Source of the DNA: Lantana camara
Taxonomy: Eukaryota > Streptophyta > Magnoliopsida > Lamiales > Verbenaceae
DNA: 64,000 nt
Direction: 5' to 3'
Assembly: GCA_037501455.1 (NCBI GenBank)
Contig: CM074858.1
Location: 48,419,001-48,483,000, forward strand
The notes beneath the pieces are model-generated. The model made no database searches. It was not told where the DNA came from and worked only from the letters and a program-made list of their open reading frames with translations. A program made the translations under genes and the position numbers. Position 1 is the first letter of the stretch. Each line of letters opens with the position of its first letter. Positions 23,351 to 34,756 of this stretch are shown one piece after another.

Positions 23351-24382
23351 AACTAAAGTAAAGACACCTAAATCTAATCTACACGTCCCAATGGCTTAAG
23401 CTTGAACGCTTGATCCATTCCCAACCTTCAAGACGCATTCTCTTTCTTGAAGCTGTCGAACCTCATTTACCATTTTACATCATTACAGATATGAGCTCTA
23501 CAGCCGGTATCAAGTACCCAAGAATTAGAATCAATAGATAGATTTACTTCAATAATAAACACACCTTTCTTTAGAGTATCCTTGTACTCTTGGCAGTTCC
23601 TCTTCCAATGCCCTTTCTTGCCACAGTGTTGGCAAACGTCCTCTCTCTAATCCCTTTTCTTCTTGGCCTTTCTCTTTTTAACCCCTCCATCGGGGTTTAA
23701 GAGATCCCTTCTTCTTGGGAACTTTCTTCCCTTTGCCTTTAGAAGGCTTAGAAGAGGACGTGACCATCATTACTTTGTTATCCTTCTTTATCGTGACTTC
23801 AGCAGTCACAAGCTAACTAATCAGCTCAGCGACAGTAGTATGAGCTTGATTCATGTTAAAGTTCAGCACGAAAGGATTGAATGATAGTGGAAGCGATGCG
23901 AGCAACAAGTCCACGACGAGGTCCTCGCTTAGAGGCATCTCCATGGAAGTAAGCTTCTCGTTCGAAGAGAGGAACTTAAGCCCATGTTCGTGGACACTTG
24001 TACCTTCCTTCATTCAGAGATGAAAGAGCTCCTTAGAGGTGTTATACCTTAGAACACGCTCTTTGGGGCGGTACAATTACTCAAGATGGTCATAAATCTC
24101 CCAAGCGTATTCTATAGACTCATGTTGCCTTTGCATGTCCGCAGACATGTTAGCCAACATGAGGCAACAGGCTTGAACATTATCTTCAGAGCATTGCACA
24201 ATCGTGTCTCTTTTGGCCCGAGTCAGAGCCTCACCCTCAGGGGTAGGCTCTCCCTCGAAGAGAACACATCTTCTCTTCTCAGAATCTAAAACTATCTTTA
24301 GATTCCGAAGCCAATCAGAGTAATTGGGCCCCGTCAACTTGTTTGATTCGAGGATGGATACCAAAGGGTTTTTGGTTGCCAT
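23351..24382 (-). pseudogene. Copia A gag and protease
   Basis: Gag starts at 24382 with MATKNPLVSILESNKLTGPNY. It is interrupted by a TAA after YDHLE (near 24077), where B has Gln, by a TGA in FHL*MKEG, and by a TAG in LIS*LVTAE. The intact zinc knuckle CQHCGKKGHWKRNC is readable at about 23600-23640, followed by the protease motif WVLDTGCRAHIC at about 23490-23530. A further stop near 23394 separates this from the 790-codon pol frame. At least two of the stops fit C-to-T changes in Gln codons. Confidence 0.85.
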
Positions 24383-26565
24383 TTCAGTTTGTAGAGAATC
24401 ACAGAACTACAACCTAAATGGAAAAACAGAGAATCATGAGCATGCTGAATAATAACGATTATACATATTATCATGGTCTTTAGAAATATGTTCTCCCACT
24501 GTTTTTAGAAAGTCCAGAAATCCCAACGACTTTAGAAGAAACTTATTTTCTCAGTGGGTACCAGGATCCCAAGCAATCTTAGTTTTCGACCCACGACTCG
24601 TGAGACATCCAAAGGTCTAAGATTCTTAGGTAGGTACTATTTACCAATTCGATCTCTCATTAAATTCCTAGTAATGTTTTGCATCACTGATCTTTCGACT
24701 ACGGACCCATGACTCGTGAGACATCCATATCTACTTTAGTGTTGAGTTAGACTCATCAATCATAAGATCTCAACCAAACTTAGTCCGGAACGACCTACGA
24801 CTCGTGAGACATCGCCCATTCTAAAATGGTTAAGAAATATTTATTACTTAAAATAATTAATCAAGAAACTAGGAGTTAATAAGATCCACTAGTTACCCCA
24901 TGACTCGTGAGACAGGAACTAGGTTCACTTATTAAGTCCTAATTCCTATTGATGGAATGCTAGGAATTTTATTACCTTGATAAAATGCCTATTTATTCGA
25001 ATTTAGCTCAATATTTAAAAGGGATTTTCGAATGACCTCACCAACATATAATGTTATCCAAATTTTAATTGTCTTGTTTAATGCAATTTCACGTAAAGTG
25101 CATCACAGAAGCAACTAGCAGATAACATGTCCTAGCATGATACTAATTATGAGATGATCATGGATCCTATCTTATATGTGATTTCGGGAGCCACTCCAAA
25201 ATCACTAGTTCTAACATTCATGCCACATAAGACAGTTCATATCACATAGGGGTACAAAATTTAATGGAAAAACAGTCCTATCTATTACATTAATAGAAAC
25301 CCTCCTAAACATTTTGAGGGGTCTTTTTATGGCCACCGTTCTTCAAGTGCTCCTTGTGGATCCTTCGTATTCCATGGGTGTTTGTCTCCAAAATGAAAAT
25401 AAAAACCTCACTTCCTAAGTTCTACTCTCTTTACATAAAGTAATATGGCTCAATCTTCATATTGGCCATAGACAAGTACACGGGGCATACCCCGGCCCAA
25501 AAACTATAATAAGGAAAGCCACATAATAAACACATAACAGTACGCACATTAGTAGGGCTCCAACCCCAATTGAAAACGCGCAACTATGGGGCTCCGACCC
25601 CAATTGAAATCATCCATGAGCATAATTTGAAACATAGATAAGACTAACCCGTGATCACCTAAACTAGGATGATTCCGCTTTTATTTAAATTTACCAACGA
25701 AATTTAAAATTCCTTTGGCTTCAAGTTAGAATTAACATAAGCAATTTGAATATAGTTCATTATTCACGAATTTATTCAAAATCGAATTCACCGGATTATG
25801 ACAAAACAACAATTAATTCAAAATTAAATTTTTGTCTAATAAATCATACAAAGTGATTTTCGTAATTTTCTCGAAAAATAAGAACTTCACTTTTATTCAT
25901 AAAATCCAAAATTTTATAATTATTTCAAATAAATAATTTTGTAATTTTAAAATCAAATTATAAAATAAAATCAAATTTTTGTAATTCGGGATTTTTGAAA
26001 CTTGAAAAACACGAAACGAAAAGGCCATCCCTGGACAGCATGCGCGTGGGATCTCTTGCAAGCGCGGGTACATGGCGCGCGCGAGCAGCAGACGCCGCGC
26101 AGCAGCGCAATAGCCCGCGCGCATGGCCGCACGTGACACGTAGCAATTGCTGCGAGCTCGAGTGGGCCTCGCGCGTAGGCCTGCGCATCATTGGCGGGCG
26201 ATGTCGGGCGGGATTGGGCGGAGCAGCACGCTCACGCCTAGGCTCGACTGGGCACTGCGCGCGCGGTAGGCTTCCCATGCGCGTGCTAGGCGTGCGGGTG
26301 AGCCCGTTCCGTGTTCGTTTCGTAATTTCAATAAATTCATCAATTCCAATTCCAAATTAAAACAGTTCAAATTAATCTAAGCCAAAACAGTTTAAAACCA
26401 GATTTATTAGGGAAACAATTTTCATAAAATTTTCAAGAAACAGTTTTGATCCGGCAATTTCGTATTTCAAACTAAAATCATGAATACACAACATATACTA
26501 AAATTCAAGAATTTTCAATCAAAATTCGTAAAGCTGTAACGATATAATACGAGCGTTGCAAGGTG
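24383..26565 (-). other. Leader of A
   Basis: This is the long untranslated leader between primer site and gag, homologous to the B leader. It includes a GC-rich block (26030-26310) in which all frames look open by composition only. Confidence 0.7.
24590..24913 (-). repeat. Four copies of a 17-base leader motif in A
   Basis: Minus-strand GTCTCACGAGTCGTGGG or close variants lie at 24590-24606, 24706-24722, 24794-24810 and 24897-24913. Number, spacing and position before gag match the four copies in B, while the 5' half of the motif differs. Confidence 0.85.
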
Positions 26566-26577
26566 GCTCTGATACCA
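26566..26577 (-). promoter_or_regulatory. Primer binding site of A (initiator Met tRNA)
   Basis: The minus strand reads TGGTATCAGAGC two bases after the 5' LTR end. Confidence 0.85.
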
Positions 26578-28373
26578 CTTATCGGAAAACTAGAGCATAA
26601 ATGCTGCGGGAATTTAAAATTTTTCCAAAAGATTGATCATGGACTTGCGATTCTCGTATCGTATCTTAGGGTGTTTAGAAACTTACGTTGATTGAAGCTT
26701 TCTAGTGATGTCAGTACCACCTACGGAACACCCTTCAAGCGGAATGTCCCTTGAACGGTTCTCGATAGATCCCAAAGCAACGATCCTCTAAAGCGTATCC
26801 ACACCAGTCCTAGAACACGATCAAGCAAGTGAGAATGCTAGTTCTATAACTTGTGTTAATGGCTAGGGTTTTGCTTTTGAAAACTTTTCTTTTATTTTTC
26901 TCTAAAACTTAACACTTCGTGAGTGTTGGTCTAAAGAATAAGAGAAGCCCCACCCTTGTATTTATACAAGGGGGGTTCGAACTCGCTAGGGTTTTCCTAA
27001 ACCTAGTGGACTTCTTTTCTTGCTCACTAATTAAGTAATTTAATTATTTATTTAATTGGAGAAAATAAGTTCCTAACTTATTCTCCAAGTTTAGCAAGAA
27101 TAATCTTCTCTCTCCTACAATGGGAAGTTAGACTTTTCAACTTTCTTAAAGCTAAAAGTCAAGATTCAATAAATTAATTAATTCTCAATTAATTATTTAT
27201 AGGGTTAAGCTTGAGAAATAAAATCTTAATAATTAATTCAAAATTAATTAATAGACTTAAATTAATTAATTAAAATTTAATTAATTAATTCTAGAAAAGA
27301 ATTCGCGTGTAATAAAATTACACGCCGAAACCACGTTACTACACGTGTACATTACACGTACAGGTCACGTGTTCATGACACGTGGCAGTCATTGTAACGC
27401 CCCGGTTTCCGGATGAACAGGTAAGCACGCCACGTGTGAGTTTGAGCGTAGGTTTAGTTTATTTCTTTAATTTTATGATATATTCACATGCGACATTTCA
27501 TATTTTTATAAAATTCATGAAACATTATTTATATCAATTCTTTGAATTCATATCATTGAAAATATTATTTCATGACACGAAAAATATTCATTGCATGAAA
27601 TCAATACCGAGAGTGATAACATTACCAAATTGTCCCTAGTTAAATATTTTCTATAATTCTAGGGACTTAATTGCATAATCTTTTAGGGGCATGATTGATC
27701 ATTTCTCAAAACTTTATATACCTTATTGCATAACTTAGAGACTTCAAGGATTAATTGGCAAATTGGCATATTTCACTCAAACCAAGGAGATGAATCACGT
27801 AATACATCTCCAAGGTTCTTCATTGTTCATTTCATACAATGATTTCCCAACAACTTTGCTTCCAAACTCTCGGTTCCAAGAAGAATAGAAAAGGAGGTGA
27901 TTTTCATCATTAGCATCAAGAATTTCCAGAAATATTTCAAGGAATTGGAGGGTTCATCATCATCTTCACCTATCTTCTCCATTTCTTTCACTTTAAGGTT
28001 GGGTTTGCATGAAGCCATGATTCTTGATCATATTTTCCTAGGCTAGGGTTTGAGTTTGGTATGCTAAATGAAGTATTTGTGAGTAGAGTGTGATTATGTG
28101 ATCTTATATTGAATTATAGCATGGTTTGTTCATGAAATTCTTGGATATTTGGCAAAAATGAACAAGTTTGATCATGAGCATGGAGCATGAATTTACGATG
28201 ATATTTCATGGTTTTATGTGTCTAAGTGTTATATTATCATTTATTGAAGTTGTATGCATCATACTCCCAGAAATTATTGCATTTGGGGATCAAAAATGGA
28301 TTTTGGTGGTTGCTTTGTGCCATTCCCGTAGCCTTCCCCTGTTTTTGCTCTGTTTCTGTAAATTGCAGAAACA

Positions 28374-28599
28374 GGGAACGACCGTTCCCAGCCTCAAGGC
28401 ATTCCGGGAACGGGCGTTCCCATCTTTCAAAGGAAAATAGGCGGCCGACCCTGGGAACGGCCGTTCCCATTTTGGCCTTGAAGCCGGAAGGGCCGTTCCC
28501 AGCAGGGCGCGTTTTAAAATGGAAATCGTTGGCGCGATTTTGGGGATTCATGGGAACGACGGTTCCCATTTTTCAAAGGGAGCCGGAACGGCCGTTCCC
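28374..28599. repeat. GC palindrome cluster in LTR I
   Basis: Six palindromes of GGGAACGGCCGTTCCC type lie at 28374, 28406, 28453 (perfect), 28486, 28552 and 28585. Mismatches fall mostly in the middle two to four bases. Confidence 0.85.
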
Positions 28600-29600
28600 A
28601 CCTGGATTGCAGAACAAAAGTTTCTGCATAAAATTACGAAAATGACCCCTCGATCCAACGACTTCTTTGAACCCGAATTGCTATAATATGTGCTAATATG
28701 ATGTGAAACGACATGTTATCATACCACATTGCATTTTCATGGTCGTCTCGACACATTTCCGCCGTTCGTCATATTTTAGTCATTTTAGTTCATGTCTCAT
28801 GTCTATACATCGTATTTGCACAGGTCACGAGGGCGTGGACGGGGAGCAAGCTCCTTAGAACACTTCTTTATTGTATTTTGTAAGAAAGGTGAGGTTTTGT
28901 TTTGGTAAAACGAACCCTATAACCCTTATGTGCTAGTTTTCGGCCAAAACGTATTATATTTATGAATGATTTCAAAACCATGAACATTTCAAGCAAGCAA
29001 TTCATGATTTCAAGCATGTTTGGCGAGTACATGATTGCACGTGGGCCCGAGGGTAATTCTTGAGCCAACCGGGAAAGCAAGGGCTGACGGGTAACTCCTG
29101 AATTATCCTCACATTGTTGGGATCACCCCCGAAGCCACTAGGAGATTAGTGGTGGAAGGAGTTCCGTGTCTAGAGGGTCATGTCCTCTACACACACCATG
29201 TCGTGGATAGTCGAGCCTTGCAAACTCGCTATCACCCGGAGGGAGAAGGAGACTGGGGATTAATCTGGCATGTCGGGTTATCCTCGGGTTATTGCATGAT
29301 TTCTAGCATGAAATGGTTTATGTGAGCACTAAATAAATTGCATGATCACGTATTTATCAAGCAAGCAAGCATGATCACGTATTGTTCACTATTGGGAGTT
29401 CGGTTGGAGATTGCCCTTGCTCGCCAGGGCCACATGTTCATGACATTGACAAGCATGGATAAATAAACGTGTTAAAATGATTGGTTGTAATCTCGGGCAA
29501 AGATTAAACTTCTTGAATTATATATCTATTTTATTCTAAAGTCTTCACCCGAGGCTACAACTTGCATGTGACGTGTGATATATATATTATTGCCCCTCAC

Positions 29601-29619
29601 TCAGTCTTCGGTAGACTGA
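29601..29619 (+). other. Conserved LTR stem-loop in I
   Basis: TCAGTCT pairs with AGACTGA around TCGGT, preceded by CCCTCAC and followed by TTCACTTTTCAGGT. Matching stem-loops occur in G, both LTRs of D, and F. Confidence 0.7.
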
Positions 29620-31269
29620 TACTTCACTTTTCAGGTACCCTTTTAAGTGTGGTCGTGCTAGGCGGGAGTTGTTCGAGTCTTGCATTTCCACGGGTCTAGT
29701 TTCATACCCTCTTGTATAGTCTTATACTGGTTTCATTTTATGACACTCATTGTCACGTTTTGGATACTTGAATATGTATCTTATTAAGAGATGATAATGT
29801 ATTGATAGTTAAGTTGGTATCTATACGTATCTATTCGATAAATATGGTACCTATATGTACGAATGATCTCATTTCTTCCGCTTTCATTATCATGTATGCT
29901 TTGGTGTTGTTGGGGGAGAGTGTCCCGCCTAGCTCGTCATTTTATTGTCACCCGTTCGCTATAGTTTTGGTTTATGTATGAACTATCCATTTCATACGTG
30001 GATCGAGGCTATAGTGCGGGGGATGTGGTGCCCAGGGGGTTAGGGTGCTACAGTCATGTTCCAAGCGTGACACGTGGCGGGGCGTGACTCGTCTCGCCCT
30101 CTTCGATCAACATTTTGATCCTTCGTTAATCATATTAACATCCTACCATAACCCTCGTGTCCTGGCATTTGTGTGTGACCCTATAGGTTCATTATTCAAT
30201 TAGCAGTGACAGTAATTAATTAATTCACTAATTAATTAATCACTTCACAGATCACACTATCGTAATCTAGCAATAAATGTGTGGCCCCTAGCCGAATAAT
30301 GAAATTAATCGAAGAACTTTTCAGTCAATAACATACAAAGAAATACGATCCTCCTACAACTCCATCTCTCAATCAAGAACTAAGGCATGGGAATATTCTA
30401 AGAGACTAAATATTCTTGATCTTTAAAGTTAAGTTCGTTTCATATCCATTTAGATCTCAATCCAAGAAAACCCCATTTTCTTGACGTCTTGATCTTTTAT
30501 CCACCTTGGCCAAGGGTTTAAGTTAATGGACTACGAACAACTCAATCAATAAGAGACCATTCTTGTTCTTGCAACAAGTGTAGGTCCTTTGTAGATTCTA
30601 CTAATTCTACATATGCCACTTATGTAATCCTAACATAGGTCGTGGTTCAGGTGTCTATATGGCGACACCCTTTTGAGCCTATATCAAAGATTACAGAGTT
30701 AGCTCATATGAGACATTACAGAATCTCAAGTCTAAGGATTAATGAATCACATTATTGATCTGTGAGATATTTCCTAATCTGGAAGTTTCTAGGAGACATC
30801 CTTTCCTATTTAGGAATGTTCTCACGCGGGACATCTCAGTGATGAATTTCTAGTAACAGTTAGCCTCATGTATTATGAACGTATCATCGTATGCACTTAT
30901 CACCCCATGAAACTGAGTGATCCTTCAAAAGGACATAATCACATAAGCAAGTCTCAACAGAGTCAAGATCGACACTCCCACTGTCTGTTGGACTCTCGAC
31001 TAGGAGAAGTTTCTAATCCTCGCCTATGGAGTTAAGAACTTGTTTTATGTGTCGTTCCCATAACAACAAAGTTCTTAACGGCCTCATCGGAGTAGAGGAG
31101 TTCAATACATGCAAAAACACAGTTAACCCAAACAGACATAAATAAGCACATAAAGAAGTGAATGCCTATGAACAAAATCATCTCGTTTATTGTTCAAAGA
31201 CTGTTTGTGATATTACTAGGAAATAGTAAAGCCAAAAGCTGCTTTAAGGGCACTATTCCTAACATTTTA

Positions 31270-33760
31270 TACCTCAATGAAAACCCTAATTTTTGTTTAA
31301 CATTAAGAAGCTTGACTTACCAACTAAGAGGAAAAACTTCTATGTGGCACCTATCTATTGGTCAATTGAATCTGAACAGGATCCAAAGACTGATTGTTGA
31401 GTGCTATTGACTTGAAAATAGTATCAATCTGCGAACCCTATTTAGAAAGTTAAAATGACCAAGAAGCCTTTTTGAGACAAAGGGTATTTAAGCTATGAAC
31501 TTGCTTGAGTTAGTTCATACGGACGTATGATATTATGAGTGTTCAAGCAAGAGAAAGTTTTGGGTACTTCATCATTCATTTGAATGATTACTCTAGATAT
31601 AGATACGTTTATTTGATGGGACTTAAGTCAAAGAGTCAAATTAGAAAACATATCAAGGCACTTCGATTAGATCGAAGTAGTGATAAGTATCTATGTTCAG
31701 AGTTAAATAGAATTTCTCAAATGAGATTAGATCTCAACTATCTGTATGAGATACGTCTTAGCAAAGACGTATTACAGAAAAGAGAAATATCACTCTGATA
31801 ATTATGGTAATTCATGAAGAGTCATGTTACCCTACAAAGTTCGTGTTGGGGCCTTGCGCTCAAAACGACAATGCAAATTAAACCTAGTTCTATCTAAGTC
31901 AGTTCCTAAAACACTGATGGATCTGTAGCTAGGGTGAAAACCCTGTATCTCTTATCTTTAGATTTAAGGCAACCTGGTCCACGTGTTAAGGATGGATCCT
32001 GACGAGTTAGAATAAAGAACAAAGGTTTACTTGTTCTAAGGTTATCCTAGAAGAACAAGAGGAGGTATATTTTGTGATTTGATAAATCACAAAAGATGTT
32101 TGTGAATATTTCAAAATTGATTACATAAATAACCACAAAGGGTGGAAGCAAAAAAGTGTTAGAAGAAAATAACAGTATTTGATACTGATTTCCATAAACT
32201 CGTAATAACTTAAAATGTATTAGATACATGTGACGTACCAAATACAACATGTGATGTAGAAACGTGTACACGAGAGTATTATTGTAGTGGGGGGATTGTC
32301 AAGACACCTGACAAGATATGTAAGATTAACCCATGTGATTGAATCTGACGTATGTGATCCTGTCATATGTAATGAAGCTGTAGAAGATACAGATGCTGAC
32401 TGTTTGGTCAAAATCCATGGAATCTTAGTCAGAATCTTAGTATTCTAACAAAGTCTTGAACTTGTAGAGACGCCTGTAGGCATTAAACCCATTAGATGCA
32501 ATTGGGTTCTACAAGAAAATAAAAGGAGAAATGGACGAAAAAGTAGAGAGTCTAGAGCAAAGCTTATAGCAAAGTGTTTTGCCCAGAAAAGGGGAAATCA
32601 TTTATGAGATCTTCTCGCCTATAGCAATGTTAAAGTCCATAAGATTCTCCTCTCCATTATTTCTCATTTTGATTATGAGATTTGACAAATAGATGTAAAG
32701 ACTATGTTATTGAACGGGCACCTTCAAGGAGGAAAACATGGCATAACCTGAAAGGCTTCACAGCTAGAAATCAGGTGCATATAGTATGCAAATTTAATAG
32801 ATGATTTTGTAATCTTAAACAAGCGTCTGAATCACGAAATATCAGAATTAAAGAGGCAAGTTAAATTCTTTCGATTTGTGCAGTTGCCCGATGAATCATG
32901 AGTGTACAAAATAACATCATGATAATGTTGTAACATTTTCATTTTGTACGTAAACAATATTCTGCTCATGGGGAATGATGCAAGAATTTTGTCAGTGGTC
33001 AAGATTCGGATGTCAAATCTGTTTGACAAGTAATGACCTTAGTGAGACCAATAATATTCCAAGGATCAGACTTTTGTCGTGATCATAGGAATAAGGAAAT
33101 TGGTTGATCACAAGAAGCATATATAGATGAGATACTGGCAAGGTACAATGTGACGAATTCCAAGAAGGGATCATTACCTTTTAGATATGGAATTTGTCTA
33201 TCTCGGGATCAGTGTCCTGAGACAACTGAAGAGATAGAAGACATGATTAGAGTTCCGCAGCGGAAGCTTTATGTATATCATATTATGTACAATGCCAAAT
33301 GTCTGTTATGCAATAGATCTAGTCAGCAGATATTAGTCAAACCCTAGAATCTGACACTGGGTAGTAGTAAAAGCATATATTGGAGTACTTGAGAAGGACT
33401 TGAGATTATATACTTATCTAACACAGTGGTGAGCTCATTTCAATAGAGTACAAAGATTCGGATTTACAATCTGATTTGTATTCTAGATGTTTGATATCAG
33501 AATACGTGTTTACTCTGGAACGAGTAACCGTTAATTAGAGAATGTTAAGTAGACTTGTATTTCTTACACCGCCATAGAAGTCAAATACATGGTAGCTTGA
33601 GAAGCAGCCAGTTAGATGTATTAGATTCATGATTTCCTAGTTGTTGGCTCAGAAAACATCTACTAGATTCCTTCACTAAAGTATTGGCGCAAAAGTGTGC
33701 AAAACGAGTTTTGACACTCATGTTGAAGGAATAAGACTTAGATGTGTGGCCAAATTTAAT
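31270..33760 (+). pseudogene. Copia C integrase, reverse transcriptase and RNase H remnant
   Basis: This is the continuation of C's coding region beyond element A. At 31330-31410 MWHLSIGQLNLNRIQRL is the GAG-pre-integrase domain. At 31535-31800 the FGYFIIHLNDYSRYRYVYLM stretch is integrase. At about 32470-32580 the VGIKPIRCNWVL stretch opens the RT, and at 32941-32970 the catalytic motif reads LYVNNILLMGN, with both Asp of YVDD changed to Asn. RNase H is only vaguely readable at 33480-33740. Numerous stops and deletions are present, and the decay is much greater than in A or B, fitting an older insertion. Confidence 0.8.
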
Positions 33761-33767
33761 TTAGGGC

Positions 33768-33778
33768 AAGTGGGAGAT
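33768..33778 (+). promoter_or_regulatory. Polypurine tract of C
   Basis: AAGTGGGAGAT directly precedes the 3' LTR start at 33779. Confidence 0.85.
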
Positions 33779-33882
33779 TGTTGGGAATAGTGCCCTGAAA
33801 ATTCAATTTGTTGAATTAATTAAACTGAATTTACAGCAAGTTGTGAGTAATTCACATATTGATAATTAATGGTGTGTGGTGG

Positions 33883-34080
33883 TGTTAAAGCCAAAGGTGC
33901 TTGTCCCACATCGGTTGGGGAGAGCAACTAAGCCCACTTTATAAGTGGGTGGAAACCTCCCACTGTTGAGGCCTTTTCCCGGATGGTGATCTTAGCCATT
34001 GGGAGGAACAAAACCGTGAGGGTGTCGATTTTAGGCTCCAAAGCGGATAATATCAACAGGCGGGTTTTCGGGCTGTTACA
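33883..34080 (+). repeat. TRIM 5' LTR
   Basis: TGTTAAAGCC...GGGCTGTTACA, 198 bp, nearly identical to the second copy. Confidence 0.9.
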
Positions 34081-34148
34081 AATGGTATCAGAGCCGGGGC
34101 CCGGGCCGGTGTGCCAGCGAGGACTCTGGTCCCTCTTAGGGGGTGGAC

Positions 34149-34346
34149 TGTAAAAGCCAAAGGTGCTTATCCAACATCGGTTGGGGAGGGGAACTAAGCC
34201 CACTTTATAAGTGGGTGGAAACCTCCCACTGTTGAGGCCTTTTCCCGGATGGTGATCTTAGCCATTGGGAAGAGCAAAACCGTGAGGGTGTTAATTTTAG
34301 GCTCCAAAGCGGACAATATCAACAGGCGGGTTTTCGGGCTGTTACA
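34149..34346 (+). repeat. TRIM 3' LTR
   Basis: TGTAAAAGCC...GGGCTGTTACA, 198 bp, with a handful of differences from the first copy. Confidence 0.9.
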
Positions 34347-34756
34347 GGTGGTATTCTTATATGAAATGTGTTTCATAGGAAAAGACTTTGAATACTGAAA
34401 TCACGTGTCATTAAAGTTCTAGTCGGTAAGATAAGAATATGTTCTTATCAAGACTATAACGTGGTTATATAAGATGATTGGTCTTTCGTCATAGGGAATG
34501 ATGATTTCGATTATAACACATTGATGATTTTCCATAGGATTGGAAACATCGAACTGGACCACTGAGATTATTCATCTTATACTGCTATCTAAAATGAATA
34601 AAATCTCAAGAAGCATCGCACTGTTAATCCTGATAATATTTCGGCTTTAGGCATGTAGTGTAGCACCCGGAACGCTAGGTAGCCACATCCCCCGCACTAT
34701 AGTTTAATCCACATATGGAATGAGCAACTATACATGAATCAAGCATATAGCGAATG

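Larger units (their letters stand above)
27393..30052 (+). repeat. Gypsy solo LTR I (2,660 bp)
   Basis: TGTAACGCCCC...GGGTGCTACA is flanked by a perfect 5-bp duplication GTCAT (27388-27392 and 30053-30057). The empty site is visible in the left A LTR at about 9948-9956. There is no primer site, polypurine tract or coding sequence, so this is a solo LTR left by recombination between two LTRs. It is the same broad type as LTR H, with a palindrome cluster, a conserved core at about 29042-29168 and a stem-loop at 29601-29619. Confidence 0.92.
9157..31264 (-). mobile_element. Ty1/copia element A (minus strand), itself split by B and solo LTR I
   Basis: The left end is TGTTGGAAAAC and the right end CCTAACA. 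The direct repeat TTTTA flanks it at 9152-9156 and 31265-31269. Read on the minus strand it has a 5' LTR at the right (26580-31264), an initiator Met tRNA primer site, a long leader, gag, protease, integrase, RT, RNase H, a polypurine tract and a 3' LTR at the left. Removing B (10039-19410) and solo LTR I (27393-30052) restores two LTRs of roughly 2 kb. The pol frame is open for 790 codons, but gag and RNase H have stops, so it is not autonomous now. Confidence 0.9.
26580..31264 (-). repeat. 5' LTR of A (right copy), split by solo LTR I
   Basis: LTR sequence lies at 26580-27392 and 30053-31264. The inner terminus is mutated to TATCGG where the left copy has TGTTGG. The outer end is CCTAACA, followed by the target duplication TTTTA. 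Confidence 0.9.
33883..34346 (+). mobile_element. TRIM element (464 bp)
   Basis: Two 198-bp LTRs (33883-34080 and 34149-34346) flank 68 bases that hold only a primer site (TGGTATCAGAGCC at 34083) and a purine-rich end. A perfect 5-bp duplication GGTGG lies at 33878-33882 and 34347-34351, and the empty site is seen in the 5' LTR of C. This is the definition of a terminal-repeat retrotransposon in miniature, moved by proteins of other elements. Each LTR has a hairpin CCCACTT-TAT-AAGTGGG (33933-33949), whose loop region also forms a TATA-like word. The open frames inside are not genes. Confidence 0.92.

Noticed and set aside
25958..26370. Overlapping open frames on both strands in the GC-rich leader of A
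   Set aside because: Open in several frames because of composition. The B leader does not keep any of them.
28374..28600. CRISPR-like regular repeats
   Set aside because: The repeats are palindromes with uneven spacing inside a plant LTR; there are no spacers of equal length and no cas genes.
33883..34346. Cassandra-type TRIM with a 5S rRNA promoter
   Set aside because: I looked for the 5S internal control boxes in the LTR and did not see them.
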